Shown: positions 43,757 through 57,122, counted from the stretch's first letter. The stretch: 64,000 bases of DNA from Myceligenerans pegani (GCF_014892515.1 NZ_JADBGR010000084.1:62001-126000), one strand, 5' to 3'. Made by a program: numbers and translations. Notes: a model not told the origin generated them from the letters alone.

Positions 43757-44439
43757 CGGGCGATCTTTCCGGGACGGCGGCGGAGGATGACCCATTCCGC
43801 GACCAGGGCGTTGATGACCCAGGCGAGGGTCATGAGGATGGTGTTGACGACCGGCATGGTGGGGTCGTCCGGCTGCGGGTTCGCGACCGCGAGCCAGGGG
43901 CCGAGCAGCACGGCCTGTGTCCCCGCGCCCATCGCCAGGGCGTAGGCCCGGGTCATCCAGGCGCCGTGCGTGACGTAGTCGTGCCGCCGCAGCGCGCGGA
44001 CGGCCAGGACGAGCGCGGCCACCATGACGGTCCCGACCACGTAGCGGACGCCGTTCACCACCGCGGTGTCCTTGGCGGGCAGGTCGTAGAAGGCCGTCAT
44101 CCACAGGCCGGACAGCGCGGTCGCCAGCCCGGCCGGGATCAGGACGGTGCCGGCGGCCCGGTGCCAGGCGTTGCGCCGGCGCCGGAAGCCGGGGGAGAAC
44201 TGCAGCGCGCCCAGCAGGGAGTAGACCGTGACGGCGACGATGTGCACGAGGACGGGCAGCGGCGCCTCGACGAACCGCGCGTTCTCCTCGGTGACGGCCG
44301 GATCTCCGGCGAGCTCGGTGACGCGTAGGGCGCCGCCCAGGGCGGGGACGGCGGACAACAGCACGAGGCCCGACGGGATGAGCCAGTCGGCGGGACGCGA
44401 TCGGGGACGGACGGCCGGGCGGGTGGTCGTGGAGGACAT
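43753..44439 (-). CDS. DUF2306-like membrane protein
   Basis: The 228-residue protein has about six to seven transmembrane helices and conserved His residues in AWHRAAGTVLIPAGLATALSGLWM and in the RRHDYVTHGAWMTRAYALAMG segment, the pattern of DUF2306-type membrane proteins, possibly heme-binding. It is the first gene of the kinase-regulator unit. ATG 44439 is chosen (a weak -10, AAGACT, ends six bases upstream); ATG 44463 is also in frame. Confidence 0.75.
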   Translation of the reverse strand: MSSTTTRPAVRPRSRPADWLIPSGLVLLSAVPALGGALRVTELAGDPAVTEENARFVEAPLPVLVHIVAVTVYSLLGALQFSPGFRRRRNAWHRAAGTVLIPAGLATALSGLWMTAFYDLPAKDTAVVNGVRYVVGTVMVAALVLAVRALRRHDYVTHGAWMTRAYALAMGAGTQAVLLGPWLAVANPQPDDPTMPVVNTILMTLAWVINALVAEWVILRRRPGKIAR

Positions 44440-44471
44440 GCCCCGAGTCTTCGCCGGCGGCACCCGCCCCG

Positions 44472-44515
44472 GTATCGGCCATCCGGCCGGACCTCGCCGG
44501 CCGGACGGCCGATAC
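44472..44515. terminator. 19-bp inverted repeat between qor and the DUF2306 gene
   Basis: Arms 44472-44490 (GTATCGGCCATCCGGCCGG) and 44497-44515 pair with one mismatch over a six-base loop. Both flanking genes are on the minus strand, so it may terminate the qor transcript, or serve as an operator for the gene starting at 44439. Confidence 0.55.
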
Positions 44516-44533
44516 GCCGACGCCCCGGGGCGG

Positions 44534-45517
44534 TCACGGCAGGAGCAGCACCTTGCCCGTCGTCGCGCGGCCTTCCAGCGCCCGGTGCGCCTCGGCGGCG
44601 TCCGCGAGCGGGAACCGCGCGCCGATCCGCACGTCGAGCCGGCCCGAGGCGGCCGCGCCGAGCACCTCTGCCGCCCGCCACTCCAGCTCGCCGCGCGTCG
44701 CCAGGTAGTGCCCGAGCCTCGGCCGCGTCAGGTACAGGGAGCCCTTCCGGTTCAGGAGCTGCGGATCCAGCGCGGGTACGGGCCCGGACGCCGCGCCGAA
44801 CAGGACCAGCATCCCGCGGCGCCGGAGCGAGTCCACCGAGGCGTCGAAGGTCGCCCGTCCGACGCCGTCGTACACGACGTGCACGCCCGCGCCGTCCGTC
44901 AGGTCGCGCACCACCGCGGGCAGCTCAGCGGTGAGGTCGGACATCGCGGCGTAGTCGATCGTGTGCGCGGCGCCCGCCCCCGCCGAGAGGGCGGCCTTCT
45001 CGGGCGTCGACACCGTCGTGATGACGCGCCCGCCCCGCGCCGCGGCGAGCTGCGTGGCCAGCAGCCCGACGCCGCCGGCGCCGGCGTGCAGCAGCACGTC
45101 GTGCCCCGGACCGATCTCGAACGTCGAGGAGACCAGGTAGTGCGCCGTCATGCCCTGCAGGGGGAGGGCAGCCGCGGTCTCCAGGTCGAGGCCGGCGGGG
45201 ACGTGGATCGCCTCGGCGGCGTCGACGAGGGCGAGTTCCGCGTAGGAGCCGGGCCCCTCCGCCCACGCGACCCTGTCGCCGACGGCGAATCCGTCGACCT
45301 CGTCCCCGACGGCTTCCACGGTGCCGGCTCCCTCGGACCCGACGACATGCGGGAACTCCATCGGATACATGCCGGACCTGCGGTAGGTGTCGATGAAGTT
45401 GACGCCGGCCGCCGCGACGCGGACCAGTATCCGGCCCGGTCCGGGGCTCGGATCGGGCACCTCGTCGTAGGACAGGACCTCGGGACCGCCCGCCGCGCGG
45501 GCCATGACTGCACGCAT
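44534..45517 (-). CDS. qor: Quinone oxidoreductase (zeta-crystallin type)
   Basis: The 327-residue zinc-free medium-chain dehydrogenase reduces quinones with NADPH. Features are VAAAGVNFIDTYRRSGMYP, the GSEGAGTVEAVG loop, LPLQGMTAHYL and the cofactor motif HAGAGGVGLLATQLAAARGG. Residues after beta-2 favour NADPH. TAGGGT ends six bases before the ATG on the minus strand (45524-45529), indicating a leaderless transcript. Confidence 0.9.
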   Translation of the reverse strand: MRAVMARAAGGPEVLSYDEVPDPSPGPGRILVRVAAAGVNFIDTYRRSGMYPMEFPHVVGSEGAGTVEAVGDEVDGFAVGDRVAWAEGPGSYAELALVDAAEAIHVPAGLDLETAAALPLQGMTAHYLVSSTFEIGPGHDVLLHAGAGGVGLLATQLAAARGGRVITTVSTPEKAALSAGAGAAHTIDYAAMSDLTAELPAVVRDLTDGAGVHVVYDGVGRATFDASVDSLRRRGMLVLFGAASGPVPALDPQLLNRKGSLYLTRPRLGHYLATRGELEWRAAEVLGAAASGRLDVRIGARFPLADAAEAHRALEGRATTGKVLLLP

Positions 45518-45611
45518 GCTGCGACCCTACGACGACGGCGGCCGGTCGCTCGACAGCCGGTCGTCGAGTGTCCGGCCCGAGGCGCCGGCCGTGCGGACGA
45601 CGCCGGCCGCC

Positions 45612-45663
45612 GCACGGCTGGTCCCCGCACGGCTGGTCCCCGCACGGCTGGTCCCCGCACGGC
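45612..45663. repeat. Tandem 15-bp repeat, about 3.5 copies
   Basis: Three perfect copies of GCACGGCTGGTCCCC start at 45612, 45627 and 45642, and a partial copy follows to 45663. The array ends about 18 bases before the -10 element of the acetyltransferase gene. Confidence 0.9.
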
Positions 45664-45681
45664 CGGCGGGTCGTCGCCGGG

Positions 45682-45687
45682 TACCGT
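45682..45687 (+). promoter_or_regulatory. Leaderless-type -10 element for the GNAT gene
   Basis: TACCGT ends 7 nt before the GTG at 45695. It supports that start rather than the in-frame GTG at 45686, which would overlap the element. Confidence 0.5.
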
Positions 45688-45694
45688 GCGACTC

Positions 45695-46189
45695 GTGACC
45701 CGTACCGTCCGACCCCTGACCGAGGCCGACTGGCCCGCCGTCTGGCCGATCATCGAGGCCGTGTGCCGCGAGGGCGAGACCTACGTCTACCCGACCGACA
45801 TCACCGAGGAACAGGCACGCGCCTACTGGCTGGAGCCTCCGCCGGGCGCGGTCGTCGTGCTCGAGGAGGGCGGAGAGATCCTCGGGACCGCCAAGATGGG
45901 GCCGAACCGCCCCGGCCACGGCGACCACATCGGGACGGCCTCGTTCATGGTGGCCCCGGCGGCGCGCGGCCGCGGCGTGGCGCGAGCCCTGGGAGAGCAT
46001 GTCATCGCCTGGCACCGGGAGCGCGGCTACCGGGGCATCCAGTTCAACGCCGTGGTCGCGTCCAACTCGCCCGCGGTGCACCTGTGGCAGAAGCTCGGCT
46101 TCACGATCGTCGGGACGGTGCCGGGCGCGTTCCGCTCGCCCGCGCACGGCGAGGTCGGCCTCCACGTGATGTTCCTGCCCCTGGAGTGA
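45695..46189 (+). CDS. GNAT-family N-acetyltransferase
   Basis: The 164-residue protein has the acetyl-CoA binding motif VAPAARGRGVARALGEHVI and the C-terminal SNSPAVHLWQKLGFTIVGTVPGAF typical of GNAT enzymes. The TYVYPTDITEEQARAYW part suits the L-methionine sulfoximine/phosphinothricin-type branch loosely, but the acceptor is unknown. It is convergent with the CDF transporter gene. Confidence 0.87.
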   Translation: MTRTVRPLTEADWPAVWPIIEAVCREGETYVYPTDITEEQARAYWLEPPPGAVVVLEEGGEILGTAKMGPNRPGHGDHIGTASFMVAPAARGRGVARALGEHVIAWHRERGYRGIQFNAVVASNSPAVHLWQKLGFTIVGTVPGAFRSPAHGEVGLHVMFLPLE

Positions 46190-46239
46190 GGCGCGGGGCC
46201 GTTCGTCGAGCGTGCAGGCCGGGCCGCGGCCGGGCGTGG

Positions 46240-47172
46240 CTACGCGTGGCGCGAGGTCTCGTGGCCGATGTGCCCGGCCGGCTCGAGCTGGAACGTCGAG
46301 TGCTCGACGCTCACGGCGAACTCGGTGGCGACGCACTGCTGCAGCGCGTCCAGGACCTGGGGCGCGCAGCCGTCGCGGAAGCAGGCGTCGTGCACGACGA
46401 CGTGGGCGGACAGCGTCGGCAGGCCGGTGGCGACGAGGGAGGCGTGCAGGTCGTGCACCTCCGCGACATGGTCCACCGCGAGCAGCCGGGCCCGCACCGC
46501 TCCCAGGTCGAGCCCTGGCGGCGCGGACTCCAGGAGCACGGAGGCGGTCTCGAGCAGGAGCCGCACGGCGCGCGGCACGATGAGCGCGGCGATCACGAGG
46601 CCCGCCACGGCGTCGGCCCGCTGCCAGCCGGTGGTCGCGATCACGACGGCTGCCACGATGACACCGAGGGAGCCGAGCGCGTCGTTCAGCACCTCCAGGA
46701 ACGCGGCGCGCAGGTTGAACGACGCCGATCGGGCGCCCGCCAGCACCGCCAGCCCCACGAGGTTGCCGGCGAGCCCGACGAGACCGAAGACCAGCAGTTC
46801 GACGCCGGGCACCTCGGCCGGCTCGATCAGCCGCAGCACACCCTCCACCAGCGCGTAGACGCCGACGGCGAGCAGGACCGCGGCCTGGGCGAGCGCGGCG
46901 AGCACCTCGGCCCGGCGGAAACCCCAGGTGCGCTGCGGGGTGGGCGGGCGCAGTGCGAGCGTGGCCGCGACCAGCGCGATGCCGAGGCCGGCGACATCGG
47001 TCAGCACGTGCGCCGTGTCGACGAGCAGCGCGAGGCTGCCGGTGATCCAGGCGCCGACGGCCTGGGCGGCGAGGACGGCGGCTCCGACGCCGAAGGCGAT
47101 CGCGAGCCGCCGGCGGTGGCCCGGCGCGGCGGGATCACCGGAGTGCGCGTGGTCGTGGGTGTGCTCAGTCAT
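46240..47172 (-). CDS. Cation diffusion facilitator (CDF) metal exporter
   Basis: The 310-residue CDF/SLC30-type transporter has a His-rich N-terminus (TEHTHDHAHSGD) and six transmembrane helices with metal ligands in DTAHVLTDVAG (helix 2) and LNDALGSLG (helix 5). A cytoplasmic C-terminal domain follows with HDLHASLVATGLPTLSAHVVVHD. The His-x-x-x-Asp pattern suggests zinc, as in CzcD/ZitB. GAGG is well placed for ATG 47172; an ATG at 47181 is also in frame. It is divergent from argC. Confidence 0.9.
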   Translation of the reverse strand: MTEHTHDHAHSGDPAAPGHRRRLAIAFGVGAAVLAAQAVGAWITGSLALLVDTAHVLTDVAGLGIALVAATLALRPPTPQRTWGFRRAEVLAALAQAAVLLAVGVYALVEGVLRLIEPAEVPGVELLVFGLVGLAGNLVGLAVLAGARSASFNLRAAFLEVLNDALGSLGVIVAAVVIATTGWQRADAVAGLVIAALIVPRAVRLLLETASVLLESAPPGLDLGAVRARLLAVDHVAEVHDLHASLVATGLPTLSAHVVVHDACFRDGCAPQVLDALQQCVATEFAVSVEHSTFQLEPAGHIGHETSRHA

Positions 47173-47290
47173 CGTGAGCATCCTCGGACACGTTCCCCCG
47201 CTCTGGCCACCCGGGGCCCGTTGTCCACAGGGCCGCCGCGCGCGGTCGGCAGGGGGCCGCGGGTTGGTTGAGAGCGATGGAATAACTATG

Positions 47291-47296
47291 TAGACT
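47291..47296 (+). promoter_or_regulatory. Leaderless-type -10 element and AT-rich stretch before argC
   Basis: TAGACT ends 7 nt before the argC ATG. The surrounding bases (about 47278-47306) are the most AT-rich stretch near the operon and contain two GAATA words, so an ArgR-binding ARG box could overlap the promoter. No full consensus box is evident. Confidence 0.6.
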
Positions 47297-47303
47297 CCCG
47301 AAT

Positions 47304-48386
47304 ATGTCTTCCACGTTCCGTGTCGCCGTCGCGGGTGCGTCCGGGTACGCGGGCGGCGAGATGCTGCGGCTCCTCGCGGCCCACCCGCAGGCCGAGGTGG
47401 GTGCGGTGACCGCACACACCTCCGCCGGCTCGCTGCTCGGCGAGCACCAGCCGCACCTGCGCTCGCTCGCGCACCGCGTCATCGAGCCCACCACGCCCGA
47501 GGCGCTCGCCGGGCACGATGTCGTGGTGCTCGCCCTGCCGCACGGTGCGTCGGGCGAGATCGCGGCGCGGCTGCCCGCCGGCACGCTCGTCCTCGACCTC
47601 GGGGCCGACCACCGGCTCACCGACGCCGACGCGTGGAGGGCGTTCTACGGCAGCGAGCACGCCGGCTCGTGGCCGTACGGCCTGCCCGAGCTCATCCTCG
47701 CGGAGGGGGCCGGCGGGGACGCTCCCGCCAGGCAGCGTGACCGGCTCGCGGGGGCGACCCGCGTCGCCGTTCCGGGCTGCAACGTCACGGCGGTCACGCT
47801 CGGCCTGCAGCCTGGCGTCGCGGCGGGCCTGATCGACCCGTCTGACGTCGTCGCCGTCCTGGCGAACGGCTACTCCGGCGCGGGCAGGAGCCTCAAGCCG
47901 CATCTCCTGGCGAGCGAAGGGCTCGGCTCGGCCCAGCCGTACGCCGTCGGCGGCACGCACCGGCACATCCCGGAGATCGTGCAGAACCTGCGCGCCGCGG
48001 GAGCGTCCGGCGTGCGCCTCAGCTTCACCCCCACCCTCGTCCCGATGGCGCGCGGCATCCTCGCCACGGCCACCGCACCGCTGGCCGCCGGCGTCGACCC
48101 CGCCGCCGCGGCGCGAACGGTCCGCAGCGCCTGGGCCGAGGCGTACGACGGCGAGCCCTTCGTCCACCTCCTGCCCGAGGGCCAGTGGCCCGGTACGGCC
48201 ATGACCCAGGGGGCCAACACGGCGCTGGTCCAGGTCGCCGTCGACGCGGCCGCGGGCCGGGTGGTCACCGTCACGGCCATCGACAACCTGGTCAAGGGCA
48301 CCGCCGGGCAGGCGGTCCAGGCCATGAACATCGCGCTCGGCCTGCCGGAGACCACCGGCCTGGACACCGAGGGAGTCGCGCCGTGA
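47304..48386 (+). CDS. argC: N-acetyl-gamma-glutamyl-phosphate reductase
   Basis: ArgC reduces N-acetylglutamyl phosphate to the semialdehyde with NADPH. The 360-residue product starts with the dinucleotide motif [18 protein letters not shown]. It carries the catalytic Cys159 in VPGCNVTAV and the SAYGVAGTHRH-type segment [13 protein letters not shown]. It opens the arg operon, and argJ starts 121 bases downstream. There is no ribosome binding site, consistent with leaderless start. Confidence 0.96.
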   Translation: MSSTFRVAVAGASGYAGGEMLRLLAAHPQAEVGAVTAHTSAGSLLGEHQPHLRSLAHRVIEPTTPEALAGHDVVVLALPHGASGEIAARLPAGTLVLDLGADHRLTDADAWRAFYGSEHAGSWPYGLPELILAEGAGGDAPARQRDRLAGATRVAVPGCNVTAVTLGLQPGVAAGLIDPSDVVAVLANGYSGAGRSLKPHLLASEGLGSAQPYAVGGTHRHIPEIVQNLRAAGASGVRLSFTPTLVPMARGILATATAPLAAGVDPAAAARTVRSAWAEAYDGEPFVHLLPEGQWPGTAMTQGANTALVQVAVDAAAGRVVTVTAIDNLVKGTAGQAVQAMNIALGLPETTGLDTEGVAP

Positions 48387-48507
48387 CCGCTCGCCGCCGG
48401 GCCGCCGCGGGGCCCGCGCCGCTCGGTCCGCGACCCGGTGTCCGAGGCGGCATCCGACCCGGTGCCCGGCACGCAGTGCCCGATACCGCTACGACAGGAG
48501 GAGCAGA

Positions 48508-49689
48508 GTGAGCGTCACCGCAGCCCAGGGCTTCCGGGCCGCCGGCATCACGGCCGGGCTCAAGGCATCCGGCAGGCCGGATCTCGCGCTGGTCGTCAAC
48601 GACGGCCCGCGGTACGCCGCCGCGGCCGTCTTCACGTCCAACCGAGTCGTCGGGGCCCCGGTCCTGTGGTCCCGTCAGGCGGTCAAGGACGGCGCGGCGC
48701 GCGCCGTCGTGCTCAACTCCGGCTCGGCCAACGTCTGCACGGGGCCCGGCGGCTTCCAGGATGCGCACGCCACCGCCGAGGCCGTCGCCGAGAGCCTGGG
48801 GATCGGCGCGATCGACGTGCTCGTCGCCTCGACCGGTGTGATCGGCGTCCGGCTGGCCCGCGAGAAGCTGCTCGCCGGCATCCCCGTCGTGACGAGTGCC
48901 CTGGCCGACGACGCGGCCGCCGGCCAGGCGGCCGCCGCCGCCATCATGACGACCGACACGGTGTCCAAGACCGCGGTGCGCACGATCGACACGCCCCGCG
49001 GCGCCGTCACCGTGGGCGGCATGGCCAAGGGGGCCGGGATGCTCGCCCCTGCGCTGGCCACGATGCTGTGCGTGATCACCACGGACGCCGTCGTCCCCCA
49101 CGAGGAGGCCGATGCCGCGCTCCGGGCGGCCACGCGGGTCACCTTCGACCGGGTGGACTCCGACGGCTGCCAGTCGACGTCGGACACCGTGGTCCTCATG
49201 GCCTCCGGGGCGTCCGGTATCGCTCCGGACAGCCGCGAGTTCGCCGCCGCGGTTCGTGAGGTCTGCGCGGATCTCGCCCGCCAGCTCCTCGCCGACGCCG
49301 AGGGGGCCGCCCACGACATCGCCATCACGGTGCGGAACGCGACCAGCGAGGACGCGGCGCTCGCCGTCGCCCGGGCGGTGTCGCGGTCCAACCTGGTGAA
49401 GACCGCGATCTTCGGCAACGACCCCAACTGGGGCCGGATCCTGGCGCAGGTCGGGACGGTCCCCGTGGAGGTCGCGCCCTTCGACCCCGAGGCGCTCGAC
49501 ATCTACGTCAACTCCGTAAAAGTGTGCCAAGCGGGTGGCGCCCACGAGTCCCCCGACAAGGTCGACCTGGCCTCGTCCCGCGAGGCGACGATCGACATCG
49601 ACCTGCACGCCGGCGAGGCGGAGGCCACCCTCTGGACAAACGACCTCACGCACGCCTACGTCGAAGAGAACAGCGCGTACACGTCATGA
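48508..49689 (+). CDS. argJ: Bifunctional ornithine acetyltransferase/N-acetylglutamate synthase
   Basis: ArgJ recycles the acetyl group from N-acetylornithine to glutamate. The 393-residue precursor cleaves itself before a Thr: the motif [14 protein letters not shown] gives Thr185 as the new N-terminal nucleophile. [11 protein letters not shown] and [18 protein letters not shown] are also typical. GTG follows AGGAGGAG. Whether it also uses acetyl-CoA (bifunctional) cannot be read from sequence. The stop overlaps argB (ATGA). Confidence 0.95.
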   Translation: MSVTAAQGFRAAGITAGLKASGRPDLALVVNDGPRYAAAAVFTSNRVVGAPVLWSRQAVKDGAARAVVLNSGSANVCTGPGGFQDAHATAEAVAESLGIGAIDVLVASTGVIGVRLAREKLLAGIPVVTSALADDAAAGQAAAAAIMTTDTVSKTAVRTIDTPRGAVTVGGMAKGAGMLAPALATMLCVITTDAVVPHEEADAALRAATRVTFDRVDSDGCQSTSDTVVLMASGASGIAPDSREFAAAVREVCADLARQLLADAEGAAHDIAITVRNATSEDAALAVARAVSRSNLVKTAIFGNDPNWGRILAQVGTVPVEVAPFDPEALDIYVNSVKVCQAGGAHESPDKVDLASSREATIDIDLHAGEAEATLWTNDLTHAYVEENSAYTS

Positions 49690-50651
49690 CCGGCACACCG
49701 AACAGCGCGGTCCTCGCCTCGCTGACCGCGGACCAGAAGGCCGAGGTCCTCATCGAGGCTCTGCCATGGCTGCAGGAGTTCGCCGGCGCGCTCGTCGTGA
49801 TCAAGTACGGCGGCAACGCCATGGTGCGCGACGATCTCAAGGTGGCGTTCGCACAGGACATGGTGTTCCTGCGGCAGGTGGGGCTGAAGCCCGTCGTCGT
49901 GCACGGCGGCGGTCCGCAGATCAACGCGATGCTCGATCGCCTCGGCATCGAGTCCGAGTTCCAGGGCGGCCTGCGCGTCACCACGCCGGAGACGATGGAG
50001 GTGGTGCGCATGGTGCTCACCGGCCAGGTCTCGCGCGAGCTCGTCGGCCTCATCAACGCGCACGGCCCCAACGCCGTGGGCCTGAGCGGCGAGGACGGCG
50101 GCCTGCTCGGCGCCGCGCGGCGCCACGCGACGGTCGACGGCGAACCGGTCGACGTCGGCCTCGTGGGCGACGTCGTGCAGGTGGACCCGCGGGCCGTGCA
50201 GGACCTGCTCGATGCGGGCCGTATCCCCGTCGTGTCCACCATCGCGCCCGATGTCACCGATCCGACCCAGGTGCTCAACGTCAACGCCGACACGGCGGCG
50301 AGCGCCCTCGCGGTGGCGCTGGGCGCGAAGAAGCTGATCGTGCTGACGGACGTGGAGGGCCTGTACACGGCGTGGCCGGACAAGGATTCGCTGGTGGAGC
50401 AGATCACGGCGCCGGAACTGCGGGCGCTGCTGCCGCGCCTGGCGTCCGGGATGATCCCGAAGATGGAGGCGTGCCTGCGGGCGGTGGACGGCGGAGTGCC
50501 GCGTGCGACGGTGATCGACGGCAGGCAGCCGCACAGCGTGCTCCTGGAGGTCTTCACGGCGCGCGGGAACGGGACGATGGTGGTGCCGGTGCCGCCGGGC
50601 GGCGCCTCGTCCGCGGGGCCCGAGGAGATGTCGAAGGTGGTGCCGGAATGA
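49686..50651 (+). CDS. argB: Acetylglutamate kinase
   Basis: ArgB phosphorylates N-acetylglutamate with ATP and is the usual feedback-controlled step of the cyclic pathway. The 321-residue product has [28 protein letters not shown], the [28 protein letters not shown] nucleotide site and [12 protein letters not shown]. An N-terminal helix before the kinase domain is present, as in arginine-inhibited forms. It starts in the argJ stop and ends in the argD start, both by ATGA. The C-terminal 25 residues are Pro/Gly-rich. Confidence 0.96.
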   Translation: MTGTPNSAVLASLTADQKAEVLIEALPWLQEFAGALVVIKYGGNAMVRDDLKVAFAQDMVFLRQVGLKPVVVHGGGPQINAMLDRLGIESEFQGGLRVTTPETMEVVRMVLTGQVSRELVGLINAHGPNAVGLSGEDGGLLGAARRHATVDGEPVDVGLVGDVVQVDPRAVQDLLDAGRIPVVSTIAPDVTDPTQVLNVNADTAASALAVALGAKKLIVLTDVEGLYTAWPDKDSLVEQITAPELRALLPRLASGMIPKMEACLRAVDGGVPRATVIDGRQPHSVLLEVFTARGNGTMVVPVPPGGASSAGPEEMSKVVPE

Positions 50652-52129
50652 ACGATCTGACGACGGCGGGTGTCGTGTCGCGGGCGGCCGCGGGTGGCTC
50701 GCGGGGCGCGGTGGCGCCGGGCGAGGCGACGGGCGCGGCCTGGACGGAGCGGTACACGGGCGCGGTGATGGACACGTTCGGGCCGCCGCAGCGTGTGCTC
50801 GTGCGCGGTGAGGGCGCGTACGTGTGGGACGCGGACGGGAAGCGGTACCTGGACCTGCTGGCGGGGATCGCGGTGAACGCGCTGGGGCACGCGCATCCGA
50901 CGCTGACGGCGGCGATCAGCGCTCAGCTGGGCACGCTGGGGCACACGTCGAACTTCTTCGGGACGCCGGCGCAGATCTCGCTGGCCGAGCGGCTGCTGGC
51001 GCTGGCCGGTGCGCCCCCGGGGTCGCGGGTGTTCTTCACGAACTCGGGTACCGAGGCGCTCGAGGCGGCGTTCAAGATGACGCGGCGGGTGCCGGTGTCG
51101 CCGGGCGGGGTGCCGGGCGAGGTCTCGTCCGGGGCGCGGGGCGGTCGCTGCCGTACCCGGGTCCTCGCGCTGGAGGGCGCCTTCCACGGGCGGTCGATGG
51201 GCGCTCTGGCGCTCACGTACAAGCCCGCCTACCGGGAGCCGTTCGAGCCGCTCCCGGGTGGCGTGGAGCACCTGCCGTTCGGGGACGCGGCCGCGCTGGA
51301 GGAGGCGTTCTCCCCCGAGGTGGTCGCGGAGCGTGGCGAGGTGGCGGCGTTCGTCGCCGAGCCGCTGCAGGGCGAGGCGGGTGTGCGCCCGCTGCCGCCG
51401 GGCTACCTGGCGCTGGCACGACGACTCACGCGGGAGCACGGGGCGTTGCTGATCCTGGACGAGGTGCAGACGGGGATCGGTCGCACGGGTGAGTGGTTCG
51501 CGTTCCAGCACCCGGGCGTCCTGGGGCCGGCGGGTGCCGCCGGTGCGGCGGGCTCTGCGGGCGTCGCCGTCGCGGCCGGCGCCGACGTGCTTCCCGATGT
51601 CGTGACGCTCGCGAAGGGCCTGGGCGGCGGCTTCCCCGTCGGCGCGGTGATCGCGTTCGGCGAGGAGCCAGCGCGGCTGCTGGGCCGGGGGCAGCACGGG
51701 TCGACGTTCGGCGGGAACCCGGTCGCCGCGGCGGCGGCGCTGGCGACCCTCGGCGTGATCGAGCGGGACGGCCTGCTCGCGCAGGTGCGTGCGACGGGCG
51801 ACCTGCTGCGCGCCGCGATCGAGGGCAGCGGAAACCCGCTGATCACCGGGGTGCGCGGGCGTGGGCTCCTGCTCGCGGTGCAGCTCGCCGCGCCCGTGGC
51901 TCCGCGGGTCGTCGCCCGCGCGCTGGAGGCGGGGTTCATCGTGAACGCCGTCGCGCCCGACGCCGTCCGCCTCGCCCCGCCGCTCATCCTGACCGCGGAC
52001 CAGGCCCGTGAGGCCGCCGCGTTCTTCGCCGGCCTGCCCGCCTCGCTCGCCGAGCACGCCGCCGAGCCGCACACCGCAGAACCCATCGCCGCAGAAGCCG
52101 TCGAGGAGCACACCGAGGAGACCCCATGA
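50648..52129 (+). CDS. argD: Acetylornithine aminotransferase
   Basis: This PLP enzyme moves an amino group from glutamate to N-acetylglutamate semialdehyde. Motifs: [16 protein letters not shown], the [13 protein letters not shown] segment and PLP Lys323 in [14 protein letters not shown]. At 493 residues it is about 90 longer than usual. The extra length is an N-terminal stretch of about 30, a Gly/Ser insertion near 155-175, an Ala/Gly insertion near 295-315 and a Glu/His/Ala tail of about 30. These additions are low-complexity. It overlaps argB and argF by ATGA. Confidence 0.94.
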   Translation: MNDLTTAGVVSRAAAGGSRGAVAPGEATGAAWTERYTGAVMDTFGPPQRVLVRGEGAYVWDADGKRYLDLLAGIAVNALGHAHPTLTAAISAQLGTLGHTSNFFGTPAQISLAERLLALAGAPPGSRVFFTNSGTEALEAAFKMTRRVPVSPGGVPGEVSSGARGGRCRTRVLALEGAFHGRSMGALALTYKPAYREPFEPLPGGVEHLPFGDAAALEEAFSPEVVAERGEVAAFVAEPLQGEAGVRPLPPGYLALARRLTREHGALLILDEVQTGIGRTGEWFAFQHPGVLGPAGAAGAAGSAGVAVAAGADVLPDVVTLAKGLGGGFPVGAVIAFGEEPARLLGRGQHGSTFGGNPVAAAAALATLGVIERDGLLAQVRATGDLLRAAIEGSGNPLITGVRGRGLLLAVQLAAPVAPRVVARALEAGFIVNAVAPDAVRLAPPLILTADQAREAAAFFAGLPASLAEHAAEPHTAEPIAAEAVEEHTEETP

Positions 52130-53076
52130 CCGTCCGCCACTTCCTGGCCGACGACGACCTCACCCCCGCGGAGCAGCGCGAGGTCCTCGACCTCGCCATG
52201 GCGCTGCGCGGCGACCGTCTCGCCCGCCGCCCCCTGGAAGGACGCCGCGACGCGCCCGGCGCGATCGCGTTCATCACGGACAAGCCGACGCTGCGCACGC
52301 AGCTGTCGTTCGCGGGCGCGATCGCGGACCTCGGCGGGCAACCGATCGTCGTGGACGGCAACCTGGCCCAGATCGGCGCGCGCGAGTCCGTCGAGGACAC
52401 CGCGCGCGTGCTGGGCCGACAGGTCGCCGCGATCGTGTGGCGCACCTACGGGCAGGACCGCCTGGAGACGATGGCGGCACACGCGGGGGTCCCGGTCGTG
52501 AACGCCCTCACCGACGCGTACCACCCCTGCCAGATCCTGGCGGACCTCGTCACGATCGCGCAGCACCGCGGGGGAGTGGCCGCGCTGCCCGGCACCACCC
52601 TCGCGTACGTGGGCGACGCCGGGAACAACATGGCTGCCTCCTACCTTCTCGGCGGCGCCACGGCAGGCCTCCACGTGCGCATCGGCGGCCCCGAGGGCTT
52701 CCGGCCCGACCCCGGGGTGCTCACCCGGGCCGCGCGGATCGCCGAGCGCACCGGCGGCTCCGTCGTCTCGGTCACCGCCCCGGAAGAGGCCGTGTCCGGG
52801 GCCGACGTCGTCGCCACCGACACCTGGGTGTCGATGGGCGACGACGCCGCCGGGCGCGAGACCGTCTTCGAGCCGTACCAGGTCAACGCCGGCCTGCTCG
52901 CCGGCGCTGCCCCGGACGCCGTCGTGCTCCACTGCCTTCCTGCCTACCGCGGCAAGGAGATCACCGAGGAGGTCCTGGAAGGTCCCCGGAGCGTCGTCTG
53001 GGACGAGGCAGAGAACCGCCTGCACGCCCAGAAGGCACTGCTGGCCTGGCTCCTCGAGGAAGGAGCACGCGGATGA
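52126..53076 (+). CDS. argF: Ornithine carbamoyltransferase with variant carbamoyl-phosphate motif
   Basis: ArgF joins carbamoyl phosphate and ornithine to citrulline. The 316-residue product has HPCQ (carbamoyl-phosphate), DTWVSMG (ornithine loop) and HCLPAYRG (catalytic Cys). The usual STRTR loop is replaced by Thr55-Leu56-Arg57-Thr58-Gln59, so two of the five expected residues (Thr56 and Arg59) are lost and Ser55 is Thr. The SMG loop still favours ornithine over acetylornithine. The frame is intact, the substitution lies within strongly conserved surroundings, and the operon position is normal, so I read it as a functional variant. Confidence 0.93.
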   Translation: MTVRHFLADDDLTPAEQREVLDLAMALRGDRLARRPLEGRRDAPGAIAFITDKPTLRTQLSFAGAIADLGGQPIVVDGNLAQIGARESVEDTARVLGRQVAAIVWRTYGQDRLETMAAHAGVPVVNALTDAYHPCQILADLVTIAQHRGGVAALPGTTLAYVGDAGNNMAASYLLGGATAGLHVRIGGPEGFRPDPGVLTRAARIAERTGGSVVSVTAPEEAVSGADVVATDTWVSMGDDAAGRETVFEPYQVNAGLLAGAAPDAVVLHCLPAYRGKEITEEVLEGPRSVVWDEAENRLHAQKALLAWLLEEGARG

Positions 53077-53678
53077 CCGGCGGCGCACCACGACCGTCGT
53101 CGGACGGCTCGCCGGCCGCCGACCAGACAGCCGACCAGACGGCCGACCAGACATGGGGTGGCGGCGACACGCCCACCGGCGTCGTCACCGTCCCGACCAC
53201 GAAAGCGGCGCGGCACGCGCGCATCCTGGACATCATCACGCACACCGCCATCCGCTCCCAGGCGGACCTGGCCAAGGCGCTCGCGGCCCACGGCGTCAAG
53301 GTCACCCAGGGCACGCTGTCCCGCGACCTCATCGAGCTGCGGGCCGAGAAGGTGCGCGGCGCCGACGGCTCTCTCGTCTACGCCGTGCCCGGTGAGGGCG
53401 GGGACCGCAGCGTGCAGGCCGACCAGGACGCCGAGTACCTGGCCGCCCGGCTGGCGCGGCTGGCCACCGAGCTCCTCGTCTCGGCCGAGGCGTCCGGCAA
53501 CCAGGTGGTGCTGCGCACCCCGCCGGGCGCCGCGCAGTACCTGGCCTCCGCGATCGACCACTCCCTGTTCCCCGGCGTGCTCGGCACCATCGCCGGGGAC
53601 GACACCATCCTCGTGATCGCCCGGGACGCCGACGGCGGCAGCGAGCTGGCCCAGCGCCTGCTCGCCCTGTCCGCCTGA
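53073..53678 (+). CDS. argR: Arginine repressor
   Basis: ArgR binds operators of arg genes when arginine is bound. The 201-residue product has a winged-helix N-terminal domain after an unusual 40-residue extension ([39 protein letters not shown] with the SQ..L and TLSRDL motifs). The C-terminal hexamerisation domain holds the arginine site ([13 protein letters not shown]). The extension includes three copies of the tetrapeptide D-Q-T-A (12-bp unit, 53121-53152). It sits between argF and argG and starts in the argF stop. Confidence 0.95.
   Translation: MTGGAPRPSSDGSPAADQTADQTADQTWGGGDTPTGVVTVPTTKAARHARILDIITHTAIRSQADLAKALAAHGVKVTQGTLSRDLIELRAEKVRGADGSLVYAVPGEGGDRSVQADQDAEYLAARLARLATELLVSAEASGNQVVLRTPPGAAQYLASAIDHSLFPGVLGTIAGDDTILVIARDADGGSELAQRLLALSA
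53121..53152 (+). repeat. 12-bp tandem repeat inside argR
   Basis: GACCAGACAGCC-like units at 53121, 53133 and 53145 encode repeated Asp-Gln-Thr-Ala in the N-terminal extension of ArgR. Confidence 0.8.
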
Positions 53679-53738
53679 GGACGTACCCGGAACCACCTGC
53701 TTGAATCGAAACCAACGAACCACGGAAGAGAAGAACCA

Positions 53739-57099
<3,361 letters not shown>

Positions 57100-57122
57100 C
57101 GGCCGGCCCGGCCCGGGCCGCA

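Noticed and set aside
45504-45698. A 64-codon frame spanning the 15-bp repeats
   Set aside because: It is a product of the repeat (Ala-Arg-Leu-Val-Pro units) without a ribosome binding site or homologous feature, and it ends in the GNAT start region.
47274-47310. Defined ARG box before argC
   Set aside because: The stretch is AT-rich with two GAATA words, but no symmetric ArgR consensus can be aligned. I kept it only as a possibility in the promoter entry.
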